Part shown: piece after piece, positions 17,557-26,553 of the stretch | Layout of the letters: each line of letters begins with the position of its first letter | How positions within the stretch are numbered: position 1 is the stretch's first letter | Origin: Didemnitutus sp047777955 | Lineage (GTDB): Bacteria; Verrucomicrobiota; Verrucomicrobiia; Opitutales; Opitutaceae | Direction of reading: 5' to 3' | Assembly (NCBI RefSeq): GCF_047777955.1 | Contig: NZ_CP180537.1 | Span: 930,001-994,000, forward strand | Length of the DNA: 64,000 nt | Position numbers and translations under genes: made by a program | The notes under the pieces: model-generated | The model's database searches: none | Told to the model about the DNA's origin: nothing | The model's input: the letters and a program-made list of their open reading frames with translations, nothing else

Positions 17557-18546
17557 TGCGCCGCGCGCCGCTTTCCCGCCGCGCGCCGCAGCCGATCATT
17601 GATGGCCTCTCCCAAGGCACCGGCGCTCGCCGGTGCCTTTTCGCATACCAGCGCGGAAAAGCCCGCGGCGTCGGCCGCGCGCAGGACCGCGTAGAGCGAG
17701 CGTGCGGCGTCGTCCGCGTCCCCCGGCGGGTCAGCGCAAAAACGCCGGCCCGCGCGGCCGCTTGGGGCGGACGCTGCCAGTAAATCACGCCGGTCCTTTC
17801 CCCGACCGTGCGCGGCGCGCGGGCCACGAGCGTCAGCGGCGTGTGCGGGCTGTAATGCTGGTCGAGCAGCCCGGGCGCGAGCGTCCGTTCGCGGGCCTTC
17901 CTCCCGATGCGGGTCTTGATCCCGGCGCGCTCCAGCGCGGTCCGCAGGTCGGCCGCCGAGATGGCGCCCGGTCGCAGCACCACGAGCCGGGTGGGATCGG
18001 TCACGTCGGCGATCGTCGACTCCACGCCCACGGTGCAGGCGCCGCCGTCGAGCACGTGCGGGATGCGGCCGCCGAGTCCGTCGAGCACATGCGCGGCGGT
18101 CGTCGGGCTGACGTAGCCGAAGGGTTTGCGCTCGGCGCGGCGAGGGGCACGCGCGCGAGCGCCAGGAGCCGTCGCGCCAGCGGATGCGCCGGCGCCCGCA
18201 CGGCGACCGTTGGCTGGCCGGAGGTGACGATCGCCGGCACGCACGCGCGCTTCGGCAGCACCAGCGTGAGCGGACCCGGCCAGAACGCCCGGGCGAGCGC
18301 ACGCGCCACGGCGTTGAGTTCCGCCAGCCGTTCCGCCCCGCGCAGGTCGCTCACGTGCACGATCAGCGGATCGTCGGCCGGCCGGCGTTTCGCGGTGAAG
18401 ATCCTCCGGCAGGCGCGGGCCTCGAGCGCGTTGGCCGCGAGGCCGTAGACCGTCTCGGTCGGGATCGCGACCAGTTCGCCGCGCCGCAAGGCCGCGGCCA
18501 GCCGCCGCAGTGCGGCGGGAGTCGGCGGGTGCACGCGGGTTTTCAT
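17553..18546 (-). CDS. Threonylcarbamoyl-AMP synthase, Sua5/YrdC type (two frameshifts)
   Basis: The repaired protein has about 331 residues, a full Sua5 length. The YrdC domain has GELVAIPTETVYGLAANAL, KRRPADDPLIVHV, FWPGPLTLVL and the APSANP motif. The C-terminal Sua5 domain shows SPHTPLTLVARAP and ends with INDRLRRAAG. The enzyme makes threonylcarbamoyl-AMP for the tRNA t6A37 modification. The frame breaks in GGG at 18122-18124 (right after APSAN) and in CCCCC at 17720-17724; one added base at each restores it. Since t6A synthesis is essential in most bacteria, sequencing error is the likely cause. Start is the ATG at 18546, just after the rpsR terminator. Confidence 0.88.
17614..17641 (+). 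terminator. Intrinsic terminator of the export operon, inside the sua5 coding region
   Basis: AAGGCACCGGC (17614-17624), loop GCTC, GCCGGTGCCTT (17629-17639), then TTTT. It lies about 58 bases past the Wzc stop on the plus strand and overlaps the C-terminal codons of sua5 on the minus strand. Confidence 0.85.
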
Positions 18547-18556
18547 TCGGCCAAAC

Positions 18557-18582
18557 AAAAAGCCGGAGCGGCTGCTCCGGCT
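18557..18582 (-). terminator. Intrinsic terminator after rpsR
   Basis: On the minus strand, AGCCGGAGC (18574-18582) pairs with GCTCCGGCT (18561-18569) and is followed by TTTTGTTT. It lies between rpsR and the sua5 start (18546). Confidence 0.85.
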
Positions 18583-18609
18583 CAATGCGAAAGGAGGTCG
18601 AGCTCCGGC

Positions 18610-18801
18610 TTACTGCATCACCAGCATCTGGCGCGCGCGCTTGATCTTGCGCGTCACCTCACGCTGCTGCTTGGCCGACATGCCGGTATACTTGCGGGGG
18701 AGAATCTTGCCCGTGTCGGTGATGTAGCGGGACATCAGCTGCGGCTGGGTCATCGGAATCTCTTCCGGCTTGAGGCTCTGTTGCTTCTGTTCGGTGCTCA
18801 T
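18610..18801 (-). CDS. rpsR: 30S ribosomal protein bS18
   Basis: 63 residues. The core ITDTGKILPRKYTGMSAKQQ followed by REVTRKIKRARQML is the bS18 signature (E. coli has 75 residues). It binds 16S rRNA in the small-subunit platform with bS6. In many bacteria it sits between rpsF and rplI; here it stands alone with its own promoter and terminator. ATG 18801 is the natural start because the promoter lies directly upstream. Confidence 0.92.
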   Translation of the reverse strand: MSTEQKQQSLKPEEIPMTQPQLMSRYITDTGKILPRKYTGMSAKQQREVTRKIKRARQMLVMQ

Positions 18802-18823
18802 GGAGATTGGAAAAGGGGACGAG

Positions 18824-18851
18824 ATGTTGCGGCCGGGCCTCCCCCTGTCAA
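18824..18851 (-). promoter_or_regulatory. Sigma-70-type promoter for rpsR
   Basis: On the minus strand, TTGACA (18846-18851, perfect -35) and CAACAT (18824-18829) are 16 bases apart. The leader to the ATG at 18801 would be only about 15-20 bases and has no Shine-Dalgarno sequence. Confidence 0.5.
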
Positions 18852-18908
18852 CGGGCATTTTTTAGCTTTGCCGCCTCGCCCCGCCCCGCCTTGCTTCCGT
18901 TGGGATTA

Positions 18909-18984
18909 GTCCCCGTAGCTCAACTGGATAGAGCAGCGGTTTCCTAAACCGCGTATCCCGGTTCAAGTCCGGGCGGGGGCGCCA
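18909..18984 (+). tRNA. tRNA-Arg (anticodon CCT)
   Basis: A complete cloverleaf: acceptor GTCCCCG/CGGGGGC with one T-G pair, D arm AGCTCAACTGGATAGAGC, anticodon stem GCGGT/ACCGC with loop TTCCTAA, T arm CCCGG/CCGGG around TTCAAGT, and an encoded CCA end. It is divergent from rpsR and reads AGG codons. Confidence 0.97.
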
Positions 18985-18993
18985 AACCCGCGG

Positions 18994-19602
18994 CTACATC
19001 CCGCTGCGGAAGCGCTGGTGGTCGATCGCGCCGCTCGCGCGCACGCCGCGCAGCGCCGCGCCGTAGGCGCCGAGCACGCGCAGCGCATACCGCAGGCGCG
19101 TGCGGATCGTGGCATCCTCCTTCGCGATCCCTTCGGCGCCGTCGGGCGCGTTCAGGTTGCCCTCGACGTGCTGCACGATCACGTGCTCGGGGATCCACGC
19201 GAGTCGGTTGTTCTTCGTGCCGCTCATGCGCAGCTCCGCGACCGGATAGCTGCCGCCGCGCCCCGCCGACACGGTGACGATCAGGCCGGGCTTATGACCG
19301 ATTTCGCCGGCCGTGCAGTTCAGGAGGAAATTCTTCACGCCCGGCGTGACCATGCCGTTCCACTCGGGCGTGACGACCACGAGCGCGTCGGCCGCCTGCA
19401 GTTCGCGCGAGATCGGGTCCCACAGCGCGTCCGGCGCGCCGCCGGTCGCCTCGTCCCAGAGCGGAAGCGGGTTGCCGCTCAGGCTGTAGAGGAACACCTC
19501 CGCCCCCGCGACCTCCTGCGGCAGCGCCGCCTGCACATAGTTCGCGACCTTCAGCGACTGCGACTCGGCGCGGTGGCTGCCGCTCAGCACGAAGAACTTC
19601 AT
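18994..19602 (-). CDS. NADPH-dependent FMN reductase family protein
   Basis: 202 residues, flavodoxin-like fold. The phosphate-binding loop is GSHRAESQSLKVANYV, and the second flavin contact is in VVVTPEWNGMVTPGVKNFL followed by GLIVTVSAGRGGSYPVAELR. The family uses NAD(P)H to reduce FMN, quinones or azo dyes; the partner is unknown. Start ATG 19602 gives the canonical KFFVLSGSHR opening. It is divergent from aroC and convergent with the tRNA gene. Confidence 0.87.
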   Translation of the reverse strand: MKFFVLSGSHRAESQSLKVANYVQAALPQEVAGAEVFLYSLSGNPLPLWDEATGGAPDALWDPISRELQAADALVVVTPEWNGMVTPGVKNFLLNCTAGEIGHKPGLIVTVSAGRGGSYPVAELRMSGTKNNRLAWIPEHVIVQHVEGNLNAPDGAEGIAKEDATIRTRLRYALRVLGAYGAALRGVRASGAIDHQRFRSGM

Positions 19603-19662
19603 GCGGGGCACGATGGCGAGCCGGGGCTTGCTTGCAAGCGGCCATCGCCCAACCTCTCCGTC

Positions 19663-20754
19663 GTGCCCAACTCGTTCGGCAAACTCTTCACCATCTCGAC
19701 TTGGGGCGAGAGCCACGGCCCCTCCATCGGCGTCGTGATCGACGGCTGCCCGCCGCGCCTGCCGCTGGCGGAGGCGGACGTGCAGGCCGATCTCGACCGC
19801 CGCCGTCCGGGCCAGAGCGACATCACCACGCCGCGCAAGGAGGAGGACAAGGTCGAGTTCCTCTCCGGCCTCTTCGAGGGCTTCACCACCGGCCAGCCGC
19901 TCGCGCTGCTCGTGCGCAACGCCGACGCCCGCTCCTCCGCCTACGCGGAGATGAAGGACAAGTTCCGCCCCTCGCACGCCGACTTCACCTACCAGACCAA
20001 GTTCGGCCTCCGCGACCACCGCGGCGGCGGCCGTTCCTCCGCCCGCGAGACCGTCGGTCGCGTCGCCGCCGGCGCCGTGGCGCGCAAGATCCTCACCCTC
20101 GCCGGCAAGGTCGAGATCCGCGCCTTCGTCACGCACATCCACCACATCGCCGCGCCGTCGCTCGACCATTTTCCGACGCTGAACGAGGTCGAGGCCAACG
20201 CCGTCCGCTGTCCGCATGGCCCCACCGCCGAGAAGATGATCGAGACGATCAAGCAGGCCCGCTCCGAGGGCGATTCCGTGGGCGGCATCATCGAGTGCCG
20301 CGTGCGCAACGTCCCCGCCGGCCTCGGCGAGCCGGTCTTCGACCGCCTCGAGGCCGACCTCGCCAAGGCCATGCTCTCGCTGCCCGCGACCAAGGGCTTC
20401 GAGATCGGCAGCGGCTTCACCGGCACCCTGCTCAAGGGCTCGCAACACAACGACGCGTTCGTGGTCAAGCGCGGCAAGGTCCACACCGCCACCAACAAGT
20501 CCGGCGGCGTGCAGGGCGGCATCAGCAACGGCGAGGAGATCGTCTTCCGCGTCGCGTTCAAGCCCACCGCCACGATCATGCAGGCGCAGCAGACGGTCGA
20601 CGTCTACGGCGGGCCGACCGAGCTGCTGGGCCGCGGCCGTCACGATCCCTGCGTCGTGCCGCGCGCGGTCGTGATCGTCGAGGCGATGACCGCGCTCGTG
20701 CTCGTCGACCACTGGATGCGCCACGCGGCGCAAAACCTGACCTTCAAGTTCTGA
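19663..20754 (+). CDS. aroC: Chorismate synthase
   Basis: 363 residues from GTG 19663. All three signatures are present: GESHGPSIGVVIDGCPP near the N-terminus, the central GRSSARETVGRVAAGAVA, and a C-terminal RHDPCVVPRAVVIVEAM. The enzyme converts EPSP to chorismate with reduced FMN as cofactor, the last step of the shikimate pathway. An FMN reductase gene lies divergently just upstream, a suggestive but unproven link, since chorismate synthase needs FMNH2. GTG is chosen because the sequence right after it (PNSFGKLFTISTWGESHG) is the conserved start. Confidence 0.96.
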   Translation: MPNSFGKLFTISTWGESHGPSIGVVIDGCPPRLPLAEADVQADLDRRRPGQSDITTPRKEEDKVEFLSGLFEGFTTGQPLALLVRNADARSSAYAEMKDKFRPSHADFTYQTKFGLRDHRGGGRSSARETVGRVAAGAVARKILTLAGKVEIRAFVTHIHHIAAPSLDHFPTLNEVEANAVRCPHGPTAEKMIETIKQARSEGDSVGGIIECRVRNVPAGLGEPVFDRLEADLAKAMLSLPATKGFEIGSGFTGTLLKGSQHNDAFVVKRGKVHTATNKSGGVQGGISNGEEIVFRVAFKPTATIMQAQQTVDVYGGPTELLGRGRHDPCVVPRAVVIVEAMTALVLVDHWMRHAAQNLTFKF

Positions 20755-20792
20755 CTTGTCGGGCGCGTGCGCCCGGATTCGTTCCGTTCGCG

Positions 20793-21545
20793 ATGAGTTC
20801 CTCCGCCGCCTTTTATTTCATCCTCGGCACGCCCGGCTCGGGCCGCCGCGGCCTCGTGCTCGATCTCATCGAAAACGGCTTCGCCGCCGACGAGCCCGCG
20901 CTCGTCCTCCTCGCCGCCGGCGAGCCCGCCGACCCGGCCGACGAGAAGCTCGCCGCGCGCGCCAACGTCGAAGTGCGCCGCTGGTCGTGGAACGGCACCG
21001 AGCTGCCCGACCAGGAACTCCCCGCCCGGGGCGCCGTGTTCTTCCTCGCCGAATCGCGCGGCGATCCGATGAGCCAGCTCGAGGCGCTCAAGCCCTGGCT
21101 CGCTCGCCACCACGCCGAACTGGCGCGCATCTTCACCGTCGTCGACTGCCAGCTGGCCGAGAAGCAGCCGCCGCTGGCGGCCTGGTTCGACGCCTGCGTC
21201 TATTTCTCCGACGTCGTCTTCCTGGCCAAGCGCGAGGGCGTGGCCAACAAGTGGCTGAGCACCTTTATCCGCCGCTACGAGGACCAGGCCTACCCGGCGC
21301 ACTTCGTCCACGTGAAGAAGGGCGGCCTGCCCAACCCCGCCATCGTGCTCGATCCGACGCCCCGCCGCGTCGCGCAATATTTCGACGAGGTCGAGGACCT
21401 CTCCGGCATCGAAATCGAGACTGACGACGAGGAGGAGATCGACGAGGACAGCGACCTGCCGAAACCCGAGCCGTATTTCGAGCGCAACCGCAGCGGCCGC
21501 CGGGTCAAGGAGCTCCCGGACATCCGCAACTACCTGCCAGACTGA
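20793..21545 (+). CDS. CobW/P-loop-like protein of unknown function with degenerate Walker A
   Basis: 250 residues, not recognised with certainty. The N-terminus FYFILGTPGSGRRGLVLDLI looks like a P-loop, but the invariant Lys-Ser/Thr is replaced by Arg-Arg-Gly. A second landmark is IFTVVDCQLAE, similar to the nucleotide-specificity strand of CobW-type GTPases, then YFSDVVFLAKREGVANKW. The tail is very acidic (ETDDEEEIDEDSD). It may be a non-hydrolysing relative of CobW/YeiR GTPases. It follows aroC by 38 bases and may share its transcript; the next gene is convergent. Confidence 0.55.
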   Translation: MSSSAAFYFILGTPGSGRRGLVLDLIENGFAADEPALVLLAAGEPADPADEKLAARANVEVRRWSWNGTELPDQELPARGAVFFLAESRGDPMSQLEALKPWLARHHAELARIFTVVDCQLAEKQPPLAAWFDACVYFSDVVFLAKREGVANKWLSTFIRRYEDQAYPAHFVHVKKGGLPNPAIVLDPTPRRVAQYFDEVEDLSGIEIETDDEEEIDEDSDLPKPEPYFERNRSGRRVKELPDIRNYLPD

Positions 21546-21555
21546 GCGCCGCCGC

Positions 21556-22522
21556 TCAGCCGAGCTGCGCGGCGAAATACTCCAGCCGCACGCGCGGCGC
21601 CACGACCGCGAGCACCGCCTCCGTCGCGCTGCGCTGGCAAGCGAGCGTCGGCACCTCGACGAGCACGCAGCGCTTCACGCGCCGCGCGACGCCCAGCGGC
21701 GAGCTCAGGTGCGCGAAGGCCAGCACCGACTCCAGCGGCGACAAGCTCGGGTTGTAGGCCGCGTTGCCCGCGTAGCGTCCGGCGAATACCGCGCCGTCCG
21801 CGAACTGCAGCGCCACGCCGGCGAACTGCCCGGCCTTGTCGGTCGGGTAGGGGCGTAGCTGCGGCGCGCGGCGTCGAGCGCCGCCGCGGCCACCGCGTCG
21901 CCTTTCGCCCGGCCCGCCAGCTTCAGCGTCGGCGCCGCGAGCGCCGGGTCCATCAGGCCGCCGCGGATGCCGAGGTCGGTCGGGCCGAAAGAGTGGGGAG
22001 CAGCGCGCCGAGCCGCGTCGTGCTGAAGCCGCGGCGCGTGTCCGCCGGCAGCAGCACCGACAGCTTCGCCGCCGTGCTGAGCTCGTTGAGAAACTGCCGG
22101 CAATAGCCGCAGGGCGCCGCCGTCACCGCCAGCAGCGAGAGGCCGCGCTCGCCGTGCAGCCAGGCATGGTTCGTCGCGCATTGCTCGGCATGCACGGTGA
22201 AGCTCAGGGCCACGCCCTCGAACTCGTAGTTCGCGCCGAGATACAGCGCCGGGCTCGCCCCGCGCGCCGCCGGCAGGCCCGCGGCGACCGCGCCGACGCG
22301 GAAATGCGACACCGGCACCACCGCGTAGTGTTGCGCCAGCGGCAGCAGGCGCATCATCGCCGCGCCGAGGTCGCCCCCGACGCTCGCGCGCAGGCGGTCG
22401 ACCAGCGCCGGCGCGACCACGCCGCCCTTTTCCCAGAGGGCGTCGAGATCGGCGCGCAGCGCGGCCGGGAAACGGGCGATCGCCTGCTGCCAGCTGGCGG
22501 GACGGGAGACGCGTTGGCTCAT
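21556..22522 (-). CDS. cdd: Cytidine deaminase, two-domain E. coli type (two frameshifts)
   Basis: The repaired protein has about 322 residues, the two-domain dimeric class (E. coli Cdd has 294). The zinc/catalytic site is complete: HAEQCATNHAW (His and catalytic Glu) and PCGYCRQFLNEL (two Cys). The second, degenerate domain includes FADGAVFAGRYAGNAAYNPS. It deaminates cytidine and deoxycytidine in pyrimidine salvage. Frame breaks lie in GGGG 21995-21998 and GGGG 21850-21853 (plus-strand sense); one extra base at each restores the protein (LLPHSFGPTDLG and YAPYPTDKAGQF). Start ATG 22522. Confidence 0.88.
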
Positions 22523-22626
22523 GCCGGCAGTCAACTCCGCCGCGCCGCGCCGGTCAATGCGCCGCCCCGATTTCCTTGCCCGAATTTCGGCCGCGGACTT
22601 GCGCGGACGTCGGCTACGCTTACAGC

Positions 22627-23714
22627 ATGATCCAGCTCGACCATCCCGTGCCCCCGAACTCCGCCACGCACACGCTGCCGAATTTCCGCACGATGTATCG
22701 CGCGGTCCGCCGGCGCGACCCGGCCTACGAGGGCGTCTTTTTCACCGGCGTGAAGACTACGGGCATCTTCTGCCGCCCGACCTGCCGCGCCAAGTTTCCC
22801 AAGGAGGAGAACGTCGAGTTCTTCCCCTCCGTCACCGAAGCGCTCCACGGCGGCTACCGCCCGTGCCGCCTGTGCAAGCCCATGGACGCGACGCGTCCGG
22901 TCCCCGCGCTCGTCGAGCGCCTGCGCCGCGCGGTCGAGGAGGCGAAGGACGGACGCGTCACCGACAAGGATCTCGTCGCGCTCCGGATCGAGCCCTCCAC
23001 CGCCCGCCGGCAGTTCAAGGCCTACTACGGAATGACGTTCCACGCCTACCAGCGCGCCCGGCGCATGGGCCTGGCGCTGCACGGCCTCAAGTCCGGCCAG
23101 CCCGTGGTCGAGGCGCAGCTGGCCACGGGCTACGAGTCGACGAGCGGCTTCCGCGATGCCTTCGCGCGGCTCTTCGGCGACGCCCCGCGCGAGGCGGCGC
23201 ACAAGACCTGTCTGCTCGCCCGCCGCATCGAGACGCCGCTCGGCACCATGGTCGCGCTGGCCGACGATGCCGGCCTGCGCCTGCTCGAGTTCGTCGACCG
23301 CCGCGGGCTCGAGCGCGAGATCGAGCTGCTGCGCCGCCGCCTGAAATGCGTCATCGTGCCGGGCGATCACCCGACGCTCGCGGCCACGGCCGCGCAGCTC
23401 GCGCGCTACTTTGCGGGCGAATCACTCGCGTTCGACCTGCCGCTCGCGCCGGTCGGCTCGGCGTTCCAGAACCGGGTCTGGGCGGAACTCCGCCGCATCC
23501 CGCCGGCCCGCACCCGCAGCTACCTCGAGATGGCGCAGCGCGTCGGCGTGCCCAAGGCCGCGCGCGCCATCGGCCGCGCCAACGGCTCGAACATGATCGC
23601 GCTCGTCATCCCCTGCCACCGCGTGATCAACGCCGATGGCTCCTCTGCGGCTACGCCGGCGGCCTCTGGCGGAAGCAGCGCCTGCTCGAGCACGAGCGCA
23701 AGCACCAGCGCTGA
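22627..23714 (+). CDS. ada: Ada: bifunctional methyl-DNA repair protein and transcription activator (frameshift near the end)
   Basis: The repaired protein has about 362 residues. The zinc site Cys49, Cys53, Cys80, Cys83 has the same spacing as E. coli Ada (38, 42, 69, 72), so the first Cys should accept methyl groups from phosphotriesters. An AraC-type helix-turn-helix region follows (TGYESTSGFRDAF). The C-terminal O6-alkylguanine methyltransferase domain has PCHRVI with Cys330 as acceptor. The frame breaks at CC 23642-23643; one added C gives GSLCGYAGGLWRKQRLLEHE, the normal end. ATG 22627 gives a short N-extension; ATG 22693 is also possible. Confidence 0.92.
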
Positions 23715-23748
23715 GCGGACGGGCGTGCGAGCGCCCGGGCGTCGCGGC

Positions 23749-23764
23749 GTAACAGCCCTGTTAC
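23749..23764. promoter_or_regulatory. Palindromic operator candidate, copy 1 (GTAACAGCCCTGTTAC)
   Basis: A near-perfect 16-bp palindrome ending 89 bases before the DUF3570 ATG. A further GTTAC half-site follows at 23770-23774. Copy 2 (31310-31325) differs at one base and ends 90 bases before its ATG. The short 2-base centre makes an RNA hairpin unlikely, so a dimeric protein binding site is the better reading. Confidence 0.6.
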
Positions 23765-23853
23765 GGTCCGTTACTTTTCGCGCGCCGCGCCGGCGCAACA
23801 GTGCGCGTGCTGCCGCGCACTCCGTCTTCGCGCGGCGGGACAACCCTCCCGCG

Positions 23854-25029
23854 ATGACAACTTCCTCCGCCCCTTCCGCTCGCACGCGCCCGCTCGGGCT
23901 GGCCCTGGCCCTCGCCGCCTGGCTCGACCTCGCCTCGCCGCGCGCCCGCGCCGACAACGCGCTCACCTACAAATACGAGGACTACAGCGAGGCGCATGAC
24001 CGCATCGCGGTCACCACGCAAAGCGCGCTCATCGAGCAGGACCTCGGGTCCGACGTCCGCCTGAAGCTCCAGGGCGTCACCGACGCGATCGCCGGCGCCA
24101 CACCGAACGGCCAGCCTGCGCCTTCGGGCAGCGATCAGGTCGTGCTCACGCACCTGAGCGAACGGCGCCACGAGTGGTCGCTCGACCTGTCGCGCCCGTT
24201 CGCGCACTGGAATCTCGCCGGCAGCTACGCCAACAGCCGCGAGAGCGACTACCGCTCGCAGGGCTGGTCGCTGAATGCGCTCGGCGATTTCAACGAGAAA
24301 AACACCACGCTCCTCCTCGGCCTCGGCGGCACGAGCGATGACGTGAAGGTTTTCTACCAGACGCCGTGGGCGCGGAAGCGCTCGCTCGATCTCGCCGCCG
24401 GCGTGACCCAGCTCCTCGACGCGAACACCTCCGTCGCGTTCAACCTCTCCGTCAGTCGCGCGACCGGCTACCTCAACGACCAATACAAACTGGTCCAGAA
24501 ATCCGTCGAGGTCGGCCCGGGCATCTTCCTGCCGTTCACCTTCGGCGAGAATCGCCCCGACGCGCGCACGAAATGGACCGCGCTCGCTTCGCTCAACCGC
24601 GCCCTGCCGTCCGCCAACGCCGCCATCGAGGCGAGTTACCGCTTCTATCACGACACGTTCGGCACCAACAGCCACACGCTCGAGTTCTCGTGGCTGCAGA
24701 AGCTCGGCGCTCGCCTTGTGCTCATCCCGCACCTGCGCCTCTACACGCAGAGCGCGGCGGACTTCTATTTCTATCGTCTCGACGGCACGGACATCGTGCC
24801 CACCGGGGGCGCGCCGCGGCCGGGCGGGCCGTTCTACTCATCCGACTACCGCTTGTCGGACCTGCGCTCGAAGACGCTCGCGCTCAAGGCGGTCGCGACG
24901 CTCTCGCCGCGCTGGCAGCTCGACGCCGAGTTCGCGCGCTACGACATGCGCGGCCGCGACGGCGTGACACCGGCGAGCGCCTATCCGCGCGCGGACGTCG
25001 TCACCCTGGGCGCGAAGTTCTCCTGGTAA
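23854..25029 (+). CDS. DUF3570 family predicted outer-membrane protein
   Basis: 391 residues. After a signal peptide ending at ASPRARA comes the family's typical opening NALTYKYEDYSE, then DRIAVTTQSALIEQDL. The body alternates polar and hydrophobic residues in strand-length units and ends with VVTLGAKFSW, an aromatic barrel end. DUF3570 proteins have no assigned function; I recall them beside ApbE, thioredoxin and DUF4266 genes in other bacteria, as here. It is the first gene of the redox cluster and sits behind the palindrome at 23749. It shares an open frame with the broken ada, but its own ATG at 23854 and signal peptide set the start. Confidence 0.82.
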   Translation: MTTSSAPSARTRPLGLALALAAWLDLASPRARADNALTYKYEDYSEAHDRIAVTTQSALIEQDLGSDVRLKLQGVTDAIAGATPNGQPAPSGSDQVVLTHLSERRHEWSLDLSRPFAHWNLAGSYANSRESDYRSQGWSLNALGDFNEKNTTLLLGLGGTSDDVKVFYQTPWARKRSLDLAAGVTQLLDANTSVAFNLSVSRATGYLNDQYKLVQKSVEVGPGIFLPFTFGENRPDARTKWTALASLNRALPSANAAIEASYRFYHDTFGTNSHTLEFSWLQKLGARLVLIPHLRLYTQSAADFYFYRLDGTDIVPTGGAPRPGGPFYSSDYRLSDLRSKTLALKAVATLSPRWQLDAEFARYDMRGRDGVTPASAYPRADVVTLGAKFSW

Positions 25030-25050
25030 CGCCGGTCTGCTCGCGCGCCC

Positions 25051-26037
25051 ATGACCGCCGCCGAAAGTCCCGCTCGCCCGCCCGCCCGCGCTGCGTCCGC
25101 CGGGGAAACAGCGCTGCGCCGGCTCGCGTTTCCCGCGCTCGGCACGACCTGCGAGGTGCAATACGTCGCGCCCGCCGGCGCCGCGTCGGCGACCGCGTTC
25201 GAGCGTGCGGTCATGGGGTGGGTGAGCGCGTTCGAGGCGAAGTATTCGCGGTTCCGTCCGACGAGTCTCGTCAGCCGCATCAACGACGCGGCCGGCCGCG
25301 CGTGGGTCGAGGTCGACGCGGACATGGAGCAGATGCTCGCGCTCGGCGACGCGCTCCACGCCACGACCGGCGGGGTGCTCGATCCGACGGCGCTGCCGCT
25401 GTTGCGCCTCTGGAACTGGAAGGCCGAGCGCCCGACGATTCCGGCCGAGGCGCAGATCGCCGCCGCGCGCCGCCTCGTTGGCTGGGACAGGGTGCGGCGC
25501 GCGCCCGGGAGGATCTTTCTGCCGGAACGGGGCATGGCGCTCGACTTCGGCGGCTTCGGCAAGGAATACGCCGTCGACATCGTCTCGCACCTCGCGCGCC
25601 AGCACGGCATCGCGACAGCGCTCGTGGATTTCGGCCGCGACGTCTACGCGCTCGGCCGACCGCCGGCGCGCATCGCGTGGCATCTCGGCCTCGAAGACCC
25701 GCGCCATCCCGGCGCCGCCTGGGGCAGCCTCGCGGTGCGCGACGGGCGCGGCGTGGCGTCGTCAGGCGACTACGTGCGGTGCTTCCATCTCCACGGCCGG
25801 CGTTACGGCCATATCGTCGACCCGCGCACCGGCTGGCCCGTCGCGAACGGCTGCCTGCAAGTCACCGTCGTCGCCGACACCTGCCTCCAGGCCGGCGTGC
25901 TCGCCACCGCCGCGTTCGTGCTCGGCGCGGAGCGCGGGCTCGAGCTCATCGCGCATTGCCCCGGCGCCGAAGGCGTGATCGTCACCGAGACCGCACGCCA
26001 TCACACCCGCGGTTTCTACGCCTATGTCGCCTCGTGA
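25051..26037 (+). CDS. apbE: ApbE-type FAD:protein FMN transferase
   Basis: 328 residues. ApbE landmarks: KYSRFRPTSLVSRIN, GGVLDPTALPLLRLW, FGGFGKEYAVD (K171), and the metal/FAD site H254-I-V-D-P-R-T-G-W-P. The enzyme hydrolyses FAD and attaches FMN covalently to Thr/Ser of target proteins, usually outside the cytoplasm. Family members commonly have a lipoprotein or Sec signal; none is visible here, and the N-terminus (TAAESPARPPARAAS) is Ala/Pro-rich. So either the start is mis-assigned or the enzyme acts in the cytoplasm. It overlaps the thioredoxin gene by 14 bases. The natural target in this cluster may be the DUF4266 lipoprotein. Confidence 0.92.
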   Translation: MTAAESPARPPARAASAGETALRRLAFPALGTTCEVQYVAPAGAASATAFERAVMGWVSAFEAKYSRFRPTSLVSRINDAAGRAWVEVDADMEQMLALGDALHATTGGVLDPTALPLLRLWNWKAERPTIPAEAQIAAARRLVGWDRVRRAPGRIFLPERGMALDFGGFGKEYAVDIVSHLARQHGIATALVDFGRDVYALGRPPARIAWHLGLEDPRHPGAAWGSLAVRDGRGVASSGDYVRCFHLHGRRYGHIVDPRTGWPVANGCLQVTVVADTCLQAGVLATAAFVLGAERGLELIAHCPGAEGVIVTETARHHTRGFYAYVAS

Positions 26038-26545
26038 TCCGTTTCGCCTTCCCGCCCGGCTGCTCGTTCTCGCCGCCGTCGCGCTCGCCGCGCTCCCCGC
26101 GTTGCCCGCTCGCGTCGCCGTGGGCGACGCCTTTCCCGCGCTGAACGACTCCGCCCTTTCGCTCGAGGGCCGCCTCCCGCCGCTCGCGGGACAGGTGACG
26201 CTCGTCGACTTCTGGGCCTCCTGGTGCGAGCCGTGCCAGGCGTCGTTCCCGGTCTACGCGCGCCTGCACGCGGATTACGGCGCCCGCGGACTCGCGATCG
26301 CCGGGGTGAGCGTCGACAAGCAGCGCGCCGCCTACGACGCCTTCCTCAAGCGTCTGCAGCCGCCGTTCGTCACGGTGCGCGATGTCCGGCATCGGCTCGC
26401 CTCGACCGTCGAGGTGCCGGCGATGCCGACCTGTTTCCTCATCGGTCGCGACGGCCGCGTGCGGTTCGTCGGGGTCGGCTTCCACGGCGCCGCCACCACC
26501 GCGGAACTGCAGCGCGCCGTCGAGGCCGCGCTCGCCGAAAAATGA
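26024..26545 (+). CDS. TlpA-like periplasmic thioredoxin
   Basis: 173 residues with an N-terminal signal/anchor (RLLVLAAVALAALPALPA) and a thioredoxin fold: LVDFWASWCEPCQASFP with active site C68-E-P-C71 and the cis-Pro segment VPAMPTCFLIG. Such proteins reduce disulfides in the periplasm or deliver electrons to metalloprotein and cytochrome maturation. Likely partners here are the Cys-ended DUF4266 lipoprotein and the cupredoxin-like protein. The ATG lies inside the end of apbE, and the stop overlaps a possible ATG of the next gene, so the genes are translationally linked. Confidence 0.9.
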   Translation: MSPRDPFRLPARLLVLAAVALAALPALPARVAVGDAFPALNDSALSLEGRLPPLAGQVTLVDFWASWCEPCQASFPVYARLHADYGARGLAIAGVSVDKQRAAYDAFLKRLQPPFVTVRDVRHRLASTVEVPAMPTCFLIGRDGRVRFVGVGFHGAATTAELQRAVEAALAEK

Positions 26546-26553
26546 ATCCTCCC

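Noticed and set aside
23749..23764. Palindrome as terminator of ada
   Set aside because: The symmetric arms leave only two central bases for a loop, there is no T-run directly after it, and a second copy sits at an equal distance from another ATG.
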